Assembly: GCF_017161265.1 (NCBI RefSeq) | Contig: NZ_CP031393.1 | Coordinates: forward strand, 2,604,001 to 2,668,000 | DNA: 64,000 nt | Source: Treponema medium | GTDB lineage: Bacteria; Spirochaetota; Spirochaetia; Treponematales; Treponemataceae | Direction of reading: 5' to 3' | Part shown: piece after piece, positions 1 to 9,430 of the stretch | Layout: every line of letters begins with the position of its first letter | How positions within the stretch are numbered: position 1 is the first letter of the stretch | Program-made: the position numbers and the translations under genes | Notes under the pieces: generated by a model | Told to the model about the DNA's origin: nothing | Database searches by the model: none | The model's input: only the letters and a program-made list of their open reading frames with translations

Positions 1-316
1 CTACACTCATCGGACTTTTATCGATATACTCAATATCGAAGACCGCAAATTCGGCGCCAAGTTGCGCCAACGCTTCCAAGCCTTTTGCAATCGTATTACG
101 AGGCCACGGATATAAGCCGACTTTTTCGATAGACACATCATCGATATCCAGCAGCACAATAGAAGAATCTTCTTTAACATCAGACTTTAAGCCTAAAAAG
201 AAATCATACAGTCGATTTTCAACGCCTATCCAAAATGGAAACAGATAAGCTCCTGCACACAGTAATCCGATAATACACGGTATAACAATTGAAGGCCAAA
301 ATATTTTTTTCTTCAC
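1..316 (-). CDS. CHASE2-domain protein, N-terminal part (probably adenylate/guanylate cyclase)
   Basis: Read from the complementary strand: GTG start at 316, preceded by a GGGAG ribosome site, open to the window edge (105 codons). The first ~20 residues form a membrane anchor (KKKIFWPSIVIPCIIGLLC). The segment RLYDFFLG, then SSIVLLDIDDVSIEKVGLYPWPR and FAVFDIEYIDKSP, is the typical opening of a CHASE2 extracytoplasmic sensor domain. In spirochaetes CHASE2 usually precedes further membrane helices and a class III cyclase domain. That part lies outside the window, so a kinase or other output is possible. It diverges from the exported-protein/barrel/FecR genes at 414-2927, and FecR-CHASE2 pairing is common. 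Confidence 0.75.
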   Translation of the reverse strand, partial: MKKKIFWPSIVIPCIIGLLCAGAYLFPFWIGVENRLYDFFLGLKSDVKEDSSIVLLDIDDVSIEKVGLYPWPRNTIAKGLEALAQLGAEFAVFDIEYIDKSPMSV

Positions 317-413
317 TCTTTACTCCCTATTAAATCTATAGTATGATATGTACGTGAGTTATACAATGGGAAGATGATAAAAACTTCATTTTTTATTAAA
401 AAGGGGGGACAGA

Positions 414-872
414 ATGAAACATACTTTATGTATTACCGTTGCGGGGTTACTTATCGCGGCGGCGGCATTCGGTCAAGCAGCTGAAAAGATTGACAAAATT
501 TTAGAGACTGAAAAAGCGACCTTTGGACAGGCTACCTATCTGATACAAACAGCCTTGAATGACGGTTCCGATGAACTTGATTTTGAAACAGCTTTTGACC
601 GATTCAAAAACGAAAATGAAAATTTGATACGGAATTCAGTTTCAGCAGAAGATGTGATACCGATCAAGACTTATGCCTTTTTATTGATGAAAGCTTTCGA
701 TGTTAAAGGAGGTATGATGTACCGCATCTACCCCTGCCCACGATATGCATATCGTGATCTGCGATACCTCGCAGTTATCCAAGGTAAAAACAACCCCGAT
801 GCACTGATGACGGGATCGGTAATGCTACAAATACTCGGTCGCATCGATACGGTACAAGGCGGTGAACAATGA
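414..872 (+). CDS. small exported protein of unknown function
   Basis: 152 residues with a clear Sec signal peptide (KHTLCITVAGLLIAAAAFG, cleavage probably after QAA near residue 23). The remainder is mostly helical and charged, with one CPR motif near residue 108. ATG at 414 follows a strong GGGGGG ribosome site. The 3' end overlaps the next gene by 4 nt (ATGA), so translation is probably coupled to the barrel protein, and the two likely act together in the envelope. I do not recognise a family. Confidence 0.75.
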   Translation: MKHTLCITVAGLLIAAAAFGQAAEKIDKILETEKATFGQATYLIQTALNDGSDELDFETAFDRFKNENENLIRNSVSAEDVIPIKTYAFLLMKAFDVKGGMMYRIYPCPRYAYRDLRYLAVIQGKNNPDALMTGSVMLQILGRIDTVQGGEQ

Positions 873-2068
873 AACGTATACTAACCCTTCTTATTATAGT
901 CAGCGGCATTACAATGCAGGTGGCTGCATTGGACTTCGGATTTAACCTTTCCAATAGTACCGAGTTAAACGGTACCAATAAGGCTTTTAATATATCACAG
1001 GCAAATGCAGCGGAAGCATTCATTGAATTCCCTGTAGGAGATTTTTCATCGATATATATTTCCGGAGAAGCCCGGTTTTCAGGTGCTTTCCCTATTAAGC
1101 CTAAGGGAGCGGCTCAATTTCTTCCGCTTGCCCAAGCATTTAGACTTAAGAGAACGGATTGGTCGGGCAATACAGCCTTTAATGCGATCGGCTTGCAATG
1201 GGCTGTCGGTCGGACATTCTTCGATGACTATTCACGTAAAATTCTCAGCGGTTTATTCGACGGAGGTAAAGTCGGCCTTACAATCAAGAACACCGATCTT
1301 GCTTTTGCACTCGGCTACACGGGCTTAACCTACAAAAGCGATGCAAAAATACGAATAGATGAAGATGATAGAAAACGAATGAACGATAAAAACAAGCTGC
1401 TTGCCCCGCAACGATTGTTCTTGCTTCTTTCGGCCTCTTTCCAAGAAGTTATTCCTGCACATACAATAGGATTCGATGTCCTTGCTCAATTTGATTTACT
1501 TAAACTAACCGGAAGAACCCATACGCAGTATTTTATACCGTATATTCATGGAAGGATAGGTCGGAATGTCAGTTGGAAATACTGGGCTGCAGTCCAATTC
1601 GGTGAGGACACGCAATTTTTTTATTCCCTCGCATCGGGGCTTGCAATGCAATATTTCAACCCTAATTGGCGTTATTTTACGATAACAGGTAAGCTCAACT
1701 GGGCAGCAGGAGACTATGACGGTACCGGACCGATGCGTTCATTTATACCGATTACAGACACAAAACAAACGGTTGTTGCCAATGGTTCGATCAGCTCATT
1801 CAGCAATATGCTTACAGGAGGACTCACAGTAAGCGTTCGACCAATACAAGAACTCTTAACGGAATTATCATACATAGCGCTGACTTCTCCGAATACCAAG
1901 AAGACGCCTGTTTATGTCGGTTCCGAATTATCGGCGAAACTCGCCTATCAGTTTTATAATGATTTTGATCTATCATTCACCGGAGGTATATTTGTACCAA
2001 ATCAGAAAGTTATCACAACGTATAATCTGCGCTGGCTGACTGAACTAACATTTACCGTAAAGCTATAG
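869..2068 (+). CDS. predicted outer-membrane beta-barrel protein
   Basis: 399 residues. The signal peptide ends near VAA/LDFGF. After it come many alternating polar/aromatic strands with glycine turns (e.g. SIYISGEARFSG, KLNWAAGDYDG, AKLAYQFYNDFDLSFTGGIF), and the protein ends in a strand (WLTELTFTVKL), as in integral outer-membrane proteins. No catalytic motif is seen. It overlaps the upstream exported protein by 4 nt and precedes the FecR gene. I infer an envelope sensor or transport assembly. The family is unknown to me. Confidence 0.7.
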   Translation: MKRILTLLIIVSGITMQVAALDFGFNLSNSTELNGTNKAFNISQANAAEAFIEFPVGDFSSIYISGEARFSGAFPIKPKGAAQFLPLAQAFRLKRTDWSGNTAFNAIGLQWAVGRTFFDDYSRKILSGLFDGGKVGLTIKNTDLAFALGYTGLTYKSDAKIRIDEDDRKRMNDKNKLLAPQRLFLLLSASFQEVIPAHTIGFDVLAQFDLLKLTGRTHTQYFIPYIHGRIGRNVSWKYWAAVQFGEDTQFFYSLASGLAMQYFNPNWRYFTITGKLNWAAGDYDGTGPMRSFIPITDTKQTVVANGSISSFSNMLTGGLTVSVRPIQELLTELSYIALTSPNTKKTPVYVGSELSAKLAYQFYNDFDLSFTGGIFVPNQKVITTYNLRWLTELTFTVKL

Positions 2069-2072
2069 GAAC

Positions 2073-2166
2073 CTTCTAAAAATATCAAGCCTATCAGCTT
2101 GTTTCTGTAAAGAAATGGTTTATCATATCCGCTAAAGCGGATTGCAAATCAGTTTTTAGAACTCCC
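2073..2166 (+). repeat. structured dispersed repeat, family 4 copy a
   Basis: Hairpins AAGC-CTATCA-GCTT and ATCCGC-TAAA-GCGGAT sit inside an outer CTAAAAA/TTTTTAG pairing, followed by ATTGCAAATCAG. The reverse complement of 20133-20216 has the same order of parts, and 52061-52105 keeps only the right end. It lies between the barrel gene and fecR and could act as an attenuator or mRNA end, but there is no run of T. Confidence 0.6.
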
Positions 2167-2195
2167 CTATAGCAATCCATTTTAGGAGGTGTACT

Positions 2196-2927
2196 ATGAA
2201 AAGATATCTAGGAATTTTCCTACTCTGCACAGCAGGAATTTTTTCGGCTGCTGCAGCTACCCAGACGGCTACAGTTACCGAAGTTGCCGGAAAAGTTGAA
2301 TGCAAGCTCCCCGGAAATGATTGGAAAACTGCAAAAGTAGGTGATACTTTACCAGCGGGTTCTTTTATCTCTACCGGCTTTAAGAGTACCGCCATTATCA
2401 AAACGGAATCGGCAACGTTGACGGTAAAACCCGTTACCCGATTATCGCTTGAAGAGCTGATAAAATCCGAAGGGACAACGAAAACGCAAATGTTTTTAAT
2501 GGCCGGACGGGTTAAGGCGGAAGTTACACCAAAAGAAGGTGAAAAAGCGGAATTTAAGGTTAAAAGCCCGACAGCAACCGCTTCCGTACGCGGTACCGGA
2601 TTTGAATTCGACGGACAGAACTTACTTGTAGACCACGGAGCCGTTCAATTTGAATCGGGTTCCGGTATTGGGATACCGAAAATGGTTGCCTCCGGCGAAT
2701 TCAGTACCATAAGTCGAATGGGTACGGTAACTACCCCTGTGGCTGTCGCAACCAACTCTTCGGATAACCAGTTACAAGCAGCTCAAGCCGCTTCTGTCCG
2801 TACCGAATCCGGTGTGAAGTCAAGCAACGGCAATAGATATACCAATAATGAAAACCAGCAAACTAAACCCGTAGTCGAAGAAGAACGCAACGGATCCGTC
2901 ACGATCGGAATTGGCTGGGATGACTAA
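2196..2927 (+). CDS. FecR-domain periplasmic protein
   Basis: 243 residues with a signal peptide (GIFLLCTAGIFSAAAA). Residues ~28-150 fit the FecR fold: VTEVAGKVECKLPGNDWKTA, AKVGDTLPAGSFISTG, LTVKPVTRLSLEEL, then FKVKSPTATASVRGTGFEF, a hallmark FecR stretch. The C-terminal ~75 residues are low-complexity and polar. ATG 2196 follows AGGAGGT. Together with the CHASE2 gene at 1-316 this suggests an envelope-sensing set. No sigma/anti-sigma pair is nearby, so classical FecR-FecI control is not implied. Confidence 0.85.
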   Translation: MKRYLGIFLLCTAGIFSAAAATQTATVTEVAGKVECKLPGNDWKTAKVGDTLPAGSFISTGFKSTAIIKTESATLTVKPVTRLSLEELIKSEGTTKTQMFLMAGRVKAEVTPKEGEKAEFKVKSPTATASVRGTGFEFDGQNLLVDHGAVQFESGSGIGIPKMVASGEFSTISRMGTVTTPVAVATNSSDNQLQAAQAASVRTESGVKSSNGNRYTNNENQQTKPVVEEERNGSVTIGIGWDD

Positions 2928-2942
2928 GTATTTTTAGTCTAT

Positions 2943-3008
2943 GACCGGCAGCCGCCCCCTCGCCTCTCCCTGTCACACGGTCGATGAGGCATGGGCTGCC
3001 GGTTTTTT
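2943..3008 (+). terminator. rho-independent terminator after the fecR-like gene
   Basis: Perfect arms ACCGGCAGCC (2943-2952) and GGCTGCCGGT (2994-3003), followed by TTTTT. The loop is long (~40 nt). It ends the rightward unit 414-2927. Confidence 0.8.
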
Positions 3009-3070
3009 AATTCAAAAAATATACCGGATTCGGTAATCGGTAGTATAAGTACTATAAATCATAGGAAGTT

Positions 3071-3589
3071 ATGGATATCAAAATCATCTGTGCGGATATA
3101 ACTACACTTAAAGTAGATGTAATCGTCAATGCAGCAAATACATCCCTGCTCGGCGGCGGAGGCGTTGACGGAGCTATCCATCGTGCTGCCGGTTCTGAAT
3201 TGCTGGAAGAATGCCGTGCACTCAAGGGCTGTAAAACAGGACAGGCAAAAATTACACGCGGATATAAGCTCCCTGCAGAATACGTCATCCATACGCCCGG
3301 ACCGATATATCAAGACGGCAAACACGGGGAACCGGAACTGCTCGCAAGCTGCTACCGCAACTCGCTCATCCTCGCTACCGATTTTCATTGCAAAACAATT
3401 GCATTTCCCTGTATCAGTGCAGGCGTATACGGCTATCCTATGGAAGAGGCGGCAGTAATAGCTCTTTCCACCGTTTATACCTACTTAACGGAAACAAAGA
3501 CAGATATGACCGTCTATCATGTCTGTTTTAATAAGCAGACGGAAAACATTTATCGGATGCTATTGTCAAAACTAGATAAAAATTGCTAA
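3071..3589 (+). CDS. macro-domain ADP-ribose-binding protein (O-acetyl-ADP-ribose deacetylase type)
   Basis: 172 residues, the length of a stand-alone macro domain. Motifs in order: GDIT-like [31 protein letters not shown] (ligand-binding N-A-A-N and GGGVD loop), then [10 protein letters not shown] and [10 protein letters not shown] (the second phosphate-binding loop). This matches the YmdB/MacroD-like subgroup, which hydrolyses O-acetyl-ADP-ribose or mono-ADP-ribose. ATG follows AGGAA. It lies 16 nt upstream of pfp and is probably co-transcribed with it. The substrate is inferred from the family. Confidence 0.9.
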   Translation: MDIKIICADITTLKVDVIVNAANTSLLGGGGVDGAIHRAAGSELLEECRALKGCKTGQAKITRGYKLPAEYVIHTPGPIYQDGKHGEPELLASCYRNSLILATDFHCKTIAFPCISAGVYGYPMEEAAVIALSTVYTYLTETKTDMTVYHVCFNKQTENIYRMLLSKLDKNC

Positions 3590-3605
3590 GACAGAGAGGC
3601 TTATT

Positions 3606-5276
3606 ATGACCGTATCTCAGTTACACAAAGCGCGGTATACATATACGCCGCGTTTCCCCGCTATTCTCGATGAACCGATTGAATCGATTGCAATGCAAAA
3701 AGGACAAGAGACAACGTCCATGGCACATGCAGAGGAGATAAAACCGCTATTTCCGCACACGTATGGCAAGCCGGTTATTCATTTTGTCAAAGGAACAGCA
3801 CACATCGACAAAAAACCGCTCCGGGTCGGAACAATTTTATCGGGTGGACAAGCGCCGGGTGGACATAACGTCATAGCAGGCTTATACGACGGTCTAAAAA
3901 AGGCAAACCCCGGCTCCAAGTTATTCGGTTTTTTAGGTGGGCCGGAAGGATTGATTATCGGAAACGCTATCGAAATATCCGGGGAGATTGTCGATCGATA
4001 CCGGAACACCGGCGGCTTTGATATGATCGGTTCGGGGCGTGCAAAAATCGAAACACCCGAGCAAGTTGCCGGAGTGATAGCAACGGTAAAGCGGATGGAG
4101 CTTGATGCAGTGGTCATTATCGGCGGCGATGATTCAAACACGAATGCAGCCATATTATCAGAATATTTTTTGCAACACGGCATTGCAACGCAGATTATCG
4201 GTGTTCCTAAAACCATCGATGGTGACTTAAAATACGATATGCTGGAAACTTCTTTCGGGTTTGACACCGCAACCAAGATATATTCCGATCTTATCGGCAA
4301 CATCGCCCGCGATGCAAATTCCGCAAAAAAATATTGGCACTTTATCAAACTGATGGGTCGATTTGCCAGCCATATCGCCTTGGAATGTGCGCTCCGTACC
4401 CAGCCAAATATCTGCCTGATTTCCGAAGAAGTTGCCGAAAAAAAAATGACCCTCAAACAGATCACCGATATAATCGCCGATGCAGTGGTAAAGCGTGCAA
4501 ACCGTAAGGAGAACTTCGGTGTCGTGCTTATTCCCGAAGGCGTTATCGAATTTATCCCCGAGATGAAGCAGCTCATCAAAGAACTCAACGCAGCAATGGC
4601 GCAATATCCCGATGCATTTAACACACTTGAAACCTTTAAACAACAAAGAACGTGGGTAGAGCAGCACATCAATCCCGAATCAGCCGCCTTGTTTGCCTCT
4701 ATGCCGGAGGACATTGCCGCAGAATTTTTAACCGATCGAGACCCGCACGGAAATCTGCAAGTGTCGCGGATAGAAACAGAGCACTTGCTGATTGGCTTAG
4801 TAAAAAAACGGCTTACCGAGTTGAAAAAAGAAGGAATCTATACAGGGAAGTTCAGTGCGCAGGCTCATTTCTTTGGATATGAAGGGCGGGCGGAATTTCC
4901 TTCAAACTTCGATGCGGATTATTGCTATGCACTCGGCAGAACGATCTTTTTGCTGATTGCGAACGGACTGACCGGCTATATAGCATCGGTATACAACCTT
5001 ACAGCCCCACCCATCGAATGGAAGCCCTGTGGTATTCCGTTAACCAAATTGATGGATATGGAATTGCGGTCGGGAGAGAAGAAGCCGGTTATCAAAAAAA
5101 CGGTTATCGACTTGAACGGCAAACCTTTCAAAACATTCGCAGCGCAGCGAGATCGGTGGGCGGTAGAAACGGCCTATATTTTTCCCGGCCCCGTGCAGTA
5201 TTTCGGACCGCCTGAGCTTTGCGACATTCCCTCCAAAACTTTACTTTTGGAGCATGAAAAACGACAACAATCTTAA
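3606..5276 (+). CDS. pfp: PPi-dependent 6-phosphofructokinase (long, beta-subunit type)
   Basis: 556 residues. Interconverts fructose-6-phosphate and fructose-1,6-bisphosphate with pyrophosphate, giving reversible glycolysis in the cytoplasm. Diagnostic motifs: [13 protein letters not shown] near the N-terminus, the PPi-type [12 protein letters not shown] (Asp where ATP enzymes have Gly), [11 protein letters not shown] with the catalytic base, and [18 protein letters not shown]. The length fits the long PFP group found in spirochaetes and plants. ATG 3606 follows AGAGAGG. The stop overlaps the folC start by one base (TAATG). Confidence 0.96.
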   Translation: MTVSQLHKARYTYTPRFPAILDEPIESIAMQKGQETTSMAHAEEIKPLFPHTYGKPVIHFVKGTAHIDKKPLRVGTILSGGQAPGGHNVIAGLYDGLKKANPGSKLFGFLGGPEGLIIGNAIEISGEIVDRYRNTGGFDMIGSGRAKIETPEQVAGVIATVKRMELDAVVIIGGDDSNTNAAILSEYFLQHGIATQIIGVPKTIDGDLKYDMLETSFGFDTATKIYSDLIGNIARDANSAKKYWHFIKLMGRFASHIALECALRTQPNICLISEEVAEKKMTLKQITDIIADAVVKRANRKENFGVVLIPEGVIEFIPEMKQLIKELNAAMAQYPDAFNTLETFKQQRTWVEQHINPESAALFASMPEDIAAEFLTDRDPHGNLQVSRIETEHLLIGLVKKRLTELKKEGIYTGKFSAQAHFFGYEGRAEFPSNFDADYCYALGRTIFLLIANGLTGYIASVYNLTAPPIEWKPCGIPLTKLMDMELRSGEKKPVIKKTVIDLNGKPFKTFAAQRDRWAVETAYIFPGPVQYFGPPELCDIPSKTLLLEHEKRQQS

Positions 5277-6811
5277 TGAACGAAGCATATAATACCGATT
5301 CAATACCCATAGCTCATCAAGAAAATCTGAACGATTTTTACCGATGGCTTGACGGTTTTATTAACTTTGAAAAACGACCGCATAAAAAAAACTTTTCGCT
5401 TGAGGTTATCAGATACTATGCAACGCTCTTTTCCAACCCGCAAACAACGTATAAATGCATACACATTGCCGGTTCAAAGGGAAAGGGTTCCGTTGCGGTG
5501 ATGCTTTCAGCCTTACTCACCGAAACCGGTTATAAGACCGGCCTCTACACCTCTCCACATGTAAACGACTTCCGCGAGCGGATAACGGAAAACGGTCGTT
5601 TTTTCAGTGATTTAGCCTACCTTGAAGCATTCCGTGCCGTACAGGAGAGCGTTATGCCGCATATCGATAAAGAGACGGAACCCCAACCGAGCTGGTTCGA
5701 GCTGGTAACACTTACGGCCTTTGTACTGTTCCGGCAAGAGCGGCTCGACTGGGCGGTGTTTGAAACCGGCATGGGGGGCAGGCTTGACGCTACCAATATC
5801 ATACAGCCGGAAATAACCATACTGACACCGATCGAGCTTGAACACTGTGAATATCTCGGTCATACCATTCCGCTCATTGCGGCAGAAAAAGCGGGAATCA
5901 TTAAAGCGGGTGTTCCCGTTTTTTGCTCACGTCAACAACCTTCCGCGCTTGAAGTATTCAAAGAACGGGCGGCGGCACTCAATGCTCCGTTTTTTTATCT
6001 ACCCGATTTTATCGAAACGATTGAACACCGGCTGACACCGCAAGGCCGCGAAGTTACCATCTGCTTTTCAGCTGACCATCCGGTAGGAGCGCTCTTTAAA
6101 CGTCCGCTGCACGCAATACTCCCGCTTTTTACGCCCGTACAGGCGGAGAACGCTGCGCTCGCCGCCGCCGCTTTTAAATACCGCTTTCCCGATATGCCGG
6201 AAGACTTAATCGAAAGCGGGCTTTCAAAGGCATGGCTCCCCGCGCGCTTCCAGCTTTTAAGTACGAAGCCGCTGATTGTCCTCGACGGCGCACATACGCA
6301 TAACAGCATCCAAACCTGTGCAGACACGTTTTTTTCTCTCCTCAGCGATGGATCCGGCGCTTCGATTCCCTATAACGACAGTACATCCGTACATTCCGGT
6401 ACTCCGCCCGTCTCCGGTACTATATCCGCATACTCTGATACTCAGTCCATACCCGATGCGCCACCGAACGCCAAGCCGATACTGGTGTTTGCCTGCGCGG
6501 CCGATAAAGACCCCGCCGGTTTTGCGCCGATATTCTACGGCAACATTGCGCACCTCTACCTCACCGTGCCGGGCTCGTTTAAAAAGGGCAATTTAGAAAA
6601 AACCGTCATCGCATTTACGCAGGTTTTCGAAAATGAGAACAGTGTTGTAATGGAAGCAAGTGAAGATTTTAACGCAGTATTAAAGAAGGCCTTTACCCAA
6701 AGCATTACCGAAAATCGGCCGCTGTTGATTACGGGTTCATTCTATCTGGCGGCGGAAGCGCAACGAGTATATTCCGCTGAGGGTTTTCAGGATCGGGAAA
6801 CTCAAGGCTGA
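5276..6811 (+). CDS. folC: bifunctional folylpolyglutamate / dihydrofolate synthase
   Basis: 511 residues. Adds glutamate to folates, and possibly to dihydropteroate. The Mur-ligase-type P-loop is HIAGSKGKGSVAVM (~residues 62-75), followed by GLYTSPHVNDFRERI and FETGMGGRLDATNI, both FolC signatures. The C-terminal domain has LDGAHTHNS. Residues ~355-400 are a low-complexity Ser/Thr/Pro insert not usual for the family. The gene is coupled to pfp by a one-base overlap. Its last 83 nt overlap the convergent pseudouridine synthase gene. Confidence 0.93.
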   Translation: MNEAYNTDSIPIAHQENLNDFYRWLDGFINFEKRPHKKNFSLEVIRYYATLFSNPQTTYKCIHIAGSKGKGSVAVMLSALLTETGYKTGLYTSPHVNDFRERITENGRFFSDLAYLEAFRAVQESVMPHIDKETEPQPSWFELVTLTAFVLFRQERLDWAVFETGMGGRLDATNIIQPEITILTPIELEHCEYLGHTIPLIAAEKAGIIKAGVPVFCSRQQPSALEVFKERAAALNAPFFYLPDFIETIEHRLTPQGREVTICFSADHPVGALFKRPLHAILPLFTPVQAENAALAAAAFKYRFPDMPEDLIESGLSKAWLPARFQLLSTKPLIVLDGAHTHNSIQTCADTFFSLLSDGSGASIPYNDSTSVHSGTPPVSGTISAYSDTQSIPDAPPNAKPILVFACAADKDPAGFAPIFYGNIAHLYLTVPGSFKKGNLEKTVIAFTQVFENENSVVMEASEDFNAVLKKAFTQSITENRPLLITGSFYLAAEAQRVYSAEGFQDRETQG

Positions 6812-7835
6812 CCGCGTAAAGCTGCAAACTCACCGGTGGAGCTTCCGCTCCCTGCGGCGCATACAGAGGGTCACCAACAATCGGAAGTCCGGCTGCGGCC
6901 AGATGAGCACGTACTTGGTGCCGGTATCCGCGGGAAAGGCGGCATCGTACCCGAACCAAAGACTGCCCATCATTGTTTTGGAATAACGCGTATTGTTCAC
7001 CGCCCTGCGGCGGGGACGGCAAAATATCGGCCGCCTCAATTACCGTCGTATACAGCTGCCCGTCTTTCTTGTAATGCCGCGAGCCGGGAAAAACCGGAGC
7101 GACCCTTTTTGCGCCGGGACCGAAATTCCTAAACTGACTTTCCAGCGTAAGCGGTAGCTTTGCTGCTATCCGTTCCTTTACAGCTATCCGTTCCTGTACT
7201 ACTACCTGTTCCTGTGCAGCTATTCCCCTCTGTGCAGCAGACAACTCTTTCAGCGCAGATAACTCCGTTACATCGAAACCATACCCGTTATATTCCATAG
7301 TCAGGGATAGATTTGGTTCTACAAACGCGCAATAGGTTTTTATCATCTGCCCCGCTTCTTGCCGGGCAGCAAGAAAATCATATACCTTCTGATCCTTTGC
7401 AAAAAGCACAAGCCCTCGCGTATCCGTGTCGAGCCGGTGCAGCAGCCCCGCCTCGATCGCTTTTTTTCCACGTACCTGCGCCTCCCGAATACGTCGTCCT
7501 GCCAGCCGTATCTCCGGTTTATTGCCGACCTGAACTTCCTGAATATCCCGCCCGTATTCGAAGGGCGACTTCTGTGCATCTATCTGCGTAGCATCGAGTA
7601 GCGCATCTGTCTTCATATCATCGGACGGAACATCGCCCTCCGCCTCAGTGCTATGCAAAAACCAGTACACCAGCGTATTGCGTTCATCTGCTCGAAGCGG
7701 CGCGGTGGGAAGATGCGGGGGCTTATACACAACCGCCCAATGAGCGGTTTCCCGTACAATACAGGGTTCCATTCTATTGTAATCGAAAGCCGCCATTACC
7801 ATATCAATATTTTTTTGCATAAATGCCTCAGCCAT
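6729..7835 (-). CDS. RluA-family pseudouridine synthase (with insert)
   Basis: 368 residues, longer than the usual ~300. Catalytic signature GLLHRLDTDTRGLVLFAKD (Asp of HRLD), N-terminal VVYKPPHLPTAP, and C-terminal GYRHQVRAHLAAAGLPIVGDPLY. Between them (~residues 205-245) lies a repetitive Ala/Glu/Arg insert (AQEQVVVQERIAVKERIAAK), which looks like expanded short repeats. No S4 domain. ATG overlaps the rluD-like stop, so the two are translationally coupled. The target RNA cannot be assigned. The 3' end runs 83 nt into folC on the other strand. Confidence 0.88.
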   Translation of the reverse strand: MAEAFMQKNIDMVMAAFDYNRMEPCIVRETAHWAVVYKPPHLPTAPLRADERNTLVYWFLHSTEAEGDVPSDDMKTDALLDATQIDAQKSPFEYGRDIQEVQVGNKPEIRLAGRRIREAQVRGKKAIEAGLLHRLDTDTRGLVLFAKDQKVYDFLAARQEAGQMIKTYCAFVEPNLSLTMEYNGYGFDVTELSALKELSAAQRGIAAQEQVVVQERIAVKERIAAKLPLTLESQFRNFGPGAKRVAPVFPGSRHYKKDGQLYTTVIEAADILPSPPQGGEQYALFQNNDGQSLVRVRCRLSRGYRHQVRAHLAAAGLPIVGDPLYAPQGAEAPPVSLQLYAVSLEFPDPENPQRNILVALPPPDRMNP

Positions 7836-8814
7836 TCCCCTGCGGGTGCTGCGTCTGCAAAAGGCGCAGGACAGTCCGGAATTTTCGGGGCGGTGGGGCG
7901 GTGAACACGGCTTTTTTTTGTGTCGAAGGGAGCGTAATACAGAGCCGATATGCGTGGAGCATCAAGCCGTATTCCTTCCATTCGGTTTCTTTTTTTCCAT
8001 AGAGCGGATCTCCGACCACCGGGCAGCCGATAAACCGTGCGTGCAGTCTAATTTGATGAGTTCTACCGGTATCGATTTTAAAGAGCGCCAGCGAATGCCG
8101 CCCGTACACCTGCAACACCTTATAGCGGGAGCGGGCGTATTTTCCTTTAGACAGATCTGCCGAGGCGGCAAACCGAATACTGCTGTGTCCGTCACGAAAC
8201 ACCGAAGTTTCAATACTACCGGTTTGCTTTTCCGGTACGCCGTTCAGAATTGCGAGATAATATTTTTCCGTACGCCTCAGCTTAAATTCGTTTTTTAAAA
8301 AGGCTTCCGCCTCGACACTACGGGCGGTGATAAGGATGCCGGAAGTATCCTTATCAAGCCGATGAACAATACCTGCACGCAGCAGCTCGGTAAAGTTCCC
8401 CCTCCCCTGCTCCGCTCCAAGCAGGCAGGCGAATGCATCATGAATAGGCGACGTGTGCAAGCGGTAATACGCGAGCGCCTGCACCAGCGTCCCCGTCCAG
8501 TTGCCCGCCGCAGGGTGCGTGACCATACCGGCCTGTTTATTCACTACAATGACATCGTTATCTTCATACACAATACGAATTGGAATGTGTTCAGGGATAA
8601 GAACATCGGGGAGCGGATTTTCCCATATCAGTGTGATATGGTCACCCGCTTGCACCGTGCTTGAAAGTTTTGCCTTTCGCCCATTGAGCTGCACGGATTG
8701 CGCCCCTGTTTTAAGCTGTGAGCGGGTCATACCGGTAAGAACACTGCTGCAAAACGCATCAAGCCGCAGCTTACCGGTTCCATCCGGCACTGTAAGCTCA
8801 AATACTTTATTCAT
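7828..8814 (-). CDS. 23S rRNA pseudouridine synthase, RluD-like with S4 domain
   Basis: 328 residues. The N-terminal S4 RNA-binding domain includes LRLDAFCSSVLTGMTRSQLK and VQLNGRKAKLSSTVQAGDHI. The catalytic domain has VIVVNKQAGMVTHPAAGN, the active-site GIVHRLDKDTSGILITARS and GRTHQIRLHARFIGCPVVGDPLYG. This layout is typical of RluD/RluC, which modify 23S rRNA. It sits in a leftward run thioesterase-rsmA-membrane protein-rluD-rluA with overlapping ends, giving a ribosome-maturation theme with rsmA. Confidence 0.93.
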   Translation of the reverse strand: MNKVFELTVPDGTGKLRLDAFCSSVLTGMTRSQLKTGAQSVQLNGRKAKLSSTVQAGDHITLIWENPLPDVLIPEHIPIRIVYEDNDVIVVNKQAGMVTHPAAGNWTGTLVQALAYYRLHTSPIHDAFACLLGAEQGRGNFTELLRAGIVHRLDKDTSGILITARSVEAEAFLKNEFKLRRTEKYYLAILNGVPEKQTGSIETSVFRDGHSSIRFAASADLSKGKYARSRYKVLQVYGRHSLALFKIDTGRTHQIRLHARFIGCPVVGDPLYGKKETEWKEYGLMLHAYRLCITLPSTQKKAVFTAPPPRKFRTVLRLLQTQHPQGNG

Positions 8815-8815
8815 A

Positions 8816-9430
8816 CTATTGTGCCGCCGAGCCGGTCTTACCGTCCTGTAGTGAAGGGTTCGCTGTGATCTCTTTCTCTAATAACGTTGCAATTCCTCCA
8901 ATAGACCCCGCAGCCAGTGCGGCATCGGTCATGAGCTTCAGAGCTTGAGCGTCCTCTTCATCCGATTGCTTTATCGGTGTAAATTGAATAGGGTCTTCGG
9001 TAAAGGCATTCTCCCGTTCCAAACGCTTTTTTGCTGCAGAACGTTTAATGGCGCGGTATGTTATATCGATTAACGCGATCGTTACCGATATGCCGGCAGC
9101 GGTAAGGAATACGCCGAGCTGTTCTTTTTCGGTCAGTGCGACTGCTTTGTCAGCCTGTTTGAGCGGCCACGGATAATAAGCCGGATCTTTAGGGTGCTGT
9201 ATGGCACGAATCATATCGTAACCCCAAAAAGACAGCAACGTAACAAAGGGGAGCGCCCCAAAAGACAGTATTTCAAATCGCCGGAGCTCCCGCTGCCAAA
9301 GCGGAAATTCCTCTTTTGTATAGGGAACCGGCGTATGATCTTCTTTTTTTTCTTCCGCAATCAGCGGCATCTGCGCAGCAGTCATCATGCACAGAACCAA
9401 AAACGCAATACAACGCAATCGTTTATTCAT
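8816..9430 (-). CDS. membrane protein of unknown function in the rsmA operon
   Basis: I take ATG at 9430 (MNKRLRCIAFLVLCMMT), which overlaps the rsmA stop by 8 nt. An upstream ATG at 9469 would extend it inside rsmA. About 204 residues: signal sequence, a charged stretch, a hydrophobic segment (ILSFGALPFVTLLSFWGYDMI), a second (LGVFLTAAGISVTIALIDITY), a basic loop RAIKRSAAKKRLE, and an acidic C-terminus with one weak hydrophobic helix. Probably an inner-membrane protein. No family recognised. Confidence 0.75.
   Translation of the reverse strand: MNKRLRCIAFLVLCMMTAAQMPLIAEEKKEDHTPVPYTKEEFPLWQRELRRFEILSFGALPFVTLLSFWGYDMIRAIQHPKDPAYYPWPLKQADKAVALTEKEQLGVFLTAAGISVTIALIDITYRAIKRSAAKKRLERENAFTEDPIQFTPIKQSDEEDAQALKLMTDAALAAGSIGGIATLLEKEITANPSLQDGKTGSAAQ

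Noticed and set aside
3779-4714. 311-codon frame antisense to the pfp gene
   Set aside because: Frame shadow of a strongly conserved enzyme; serine/isoleucine-rich translation with no domain.
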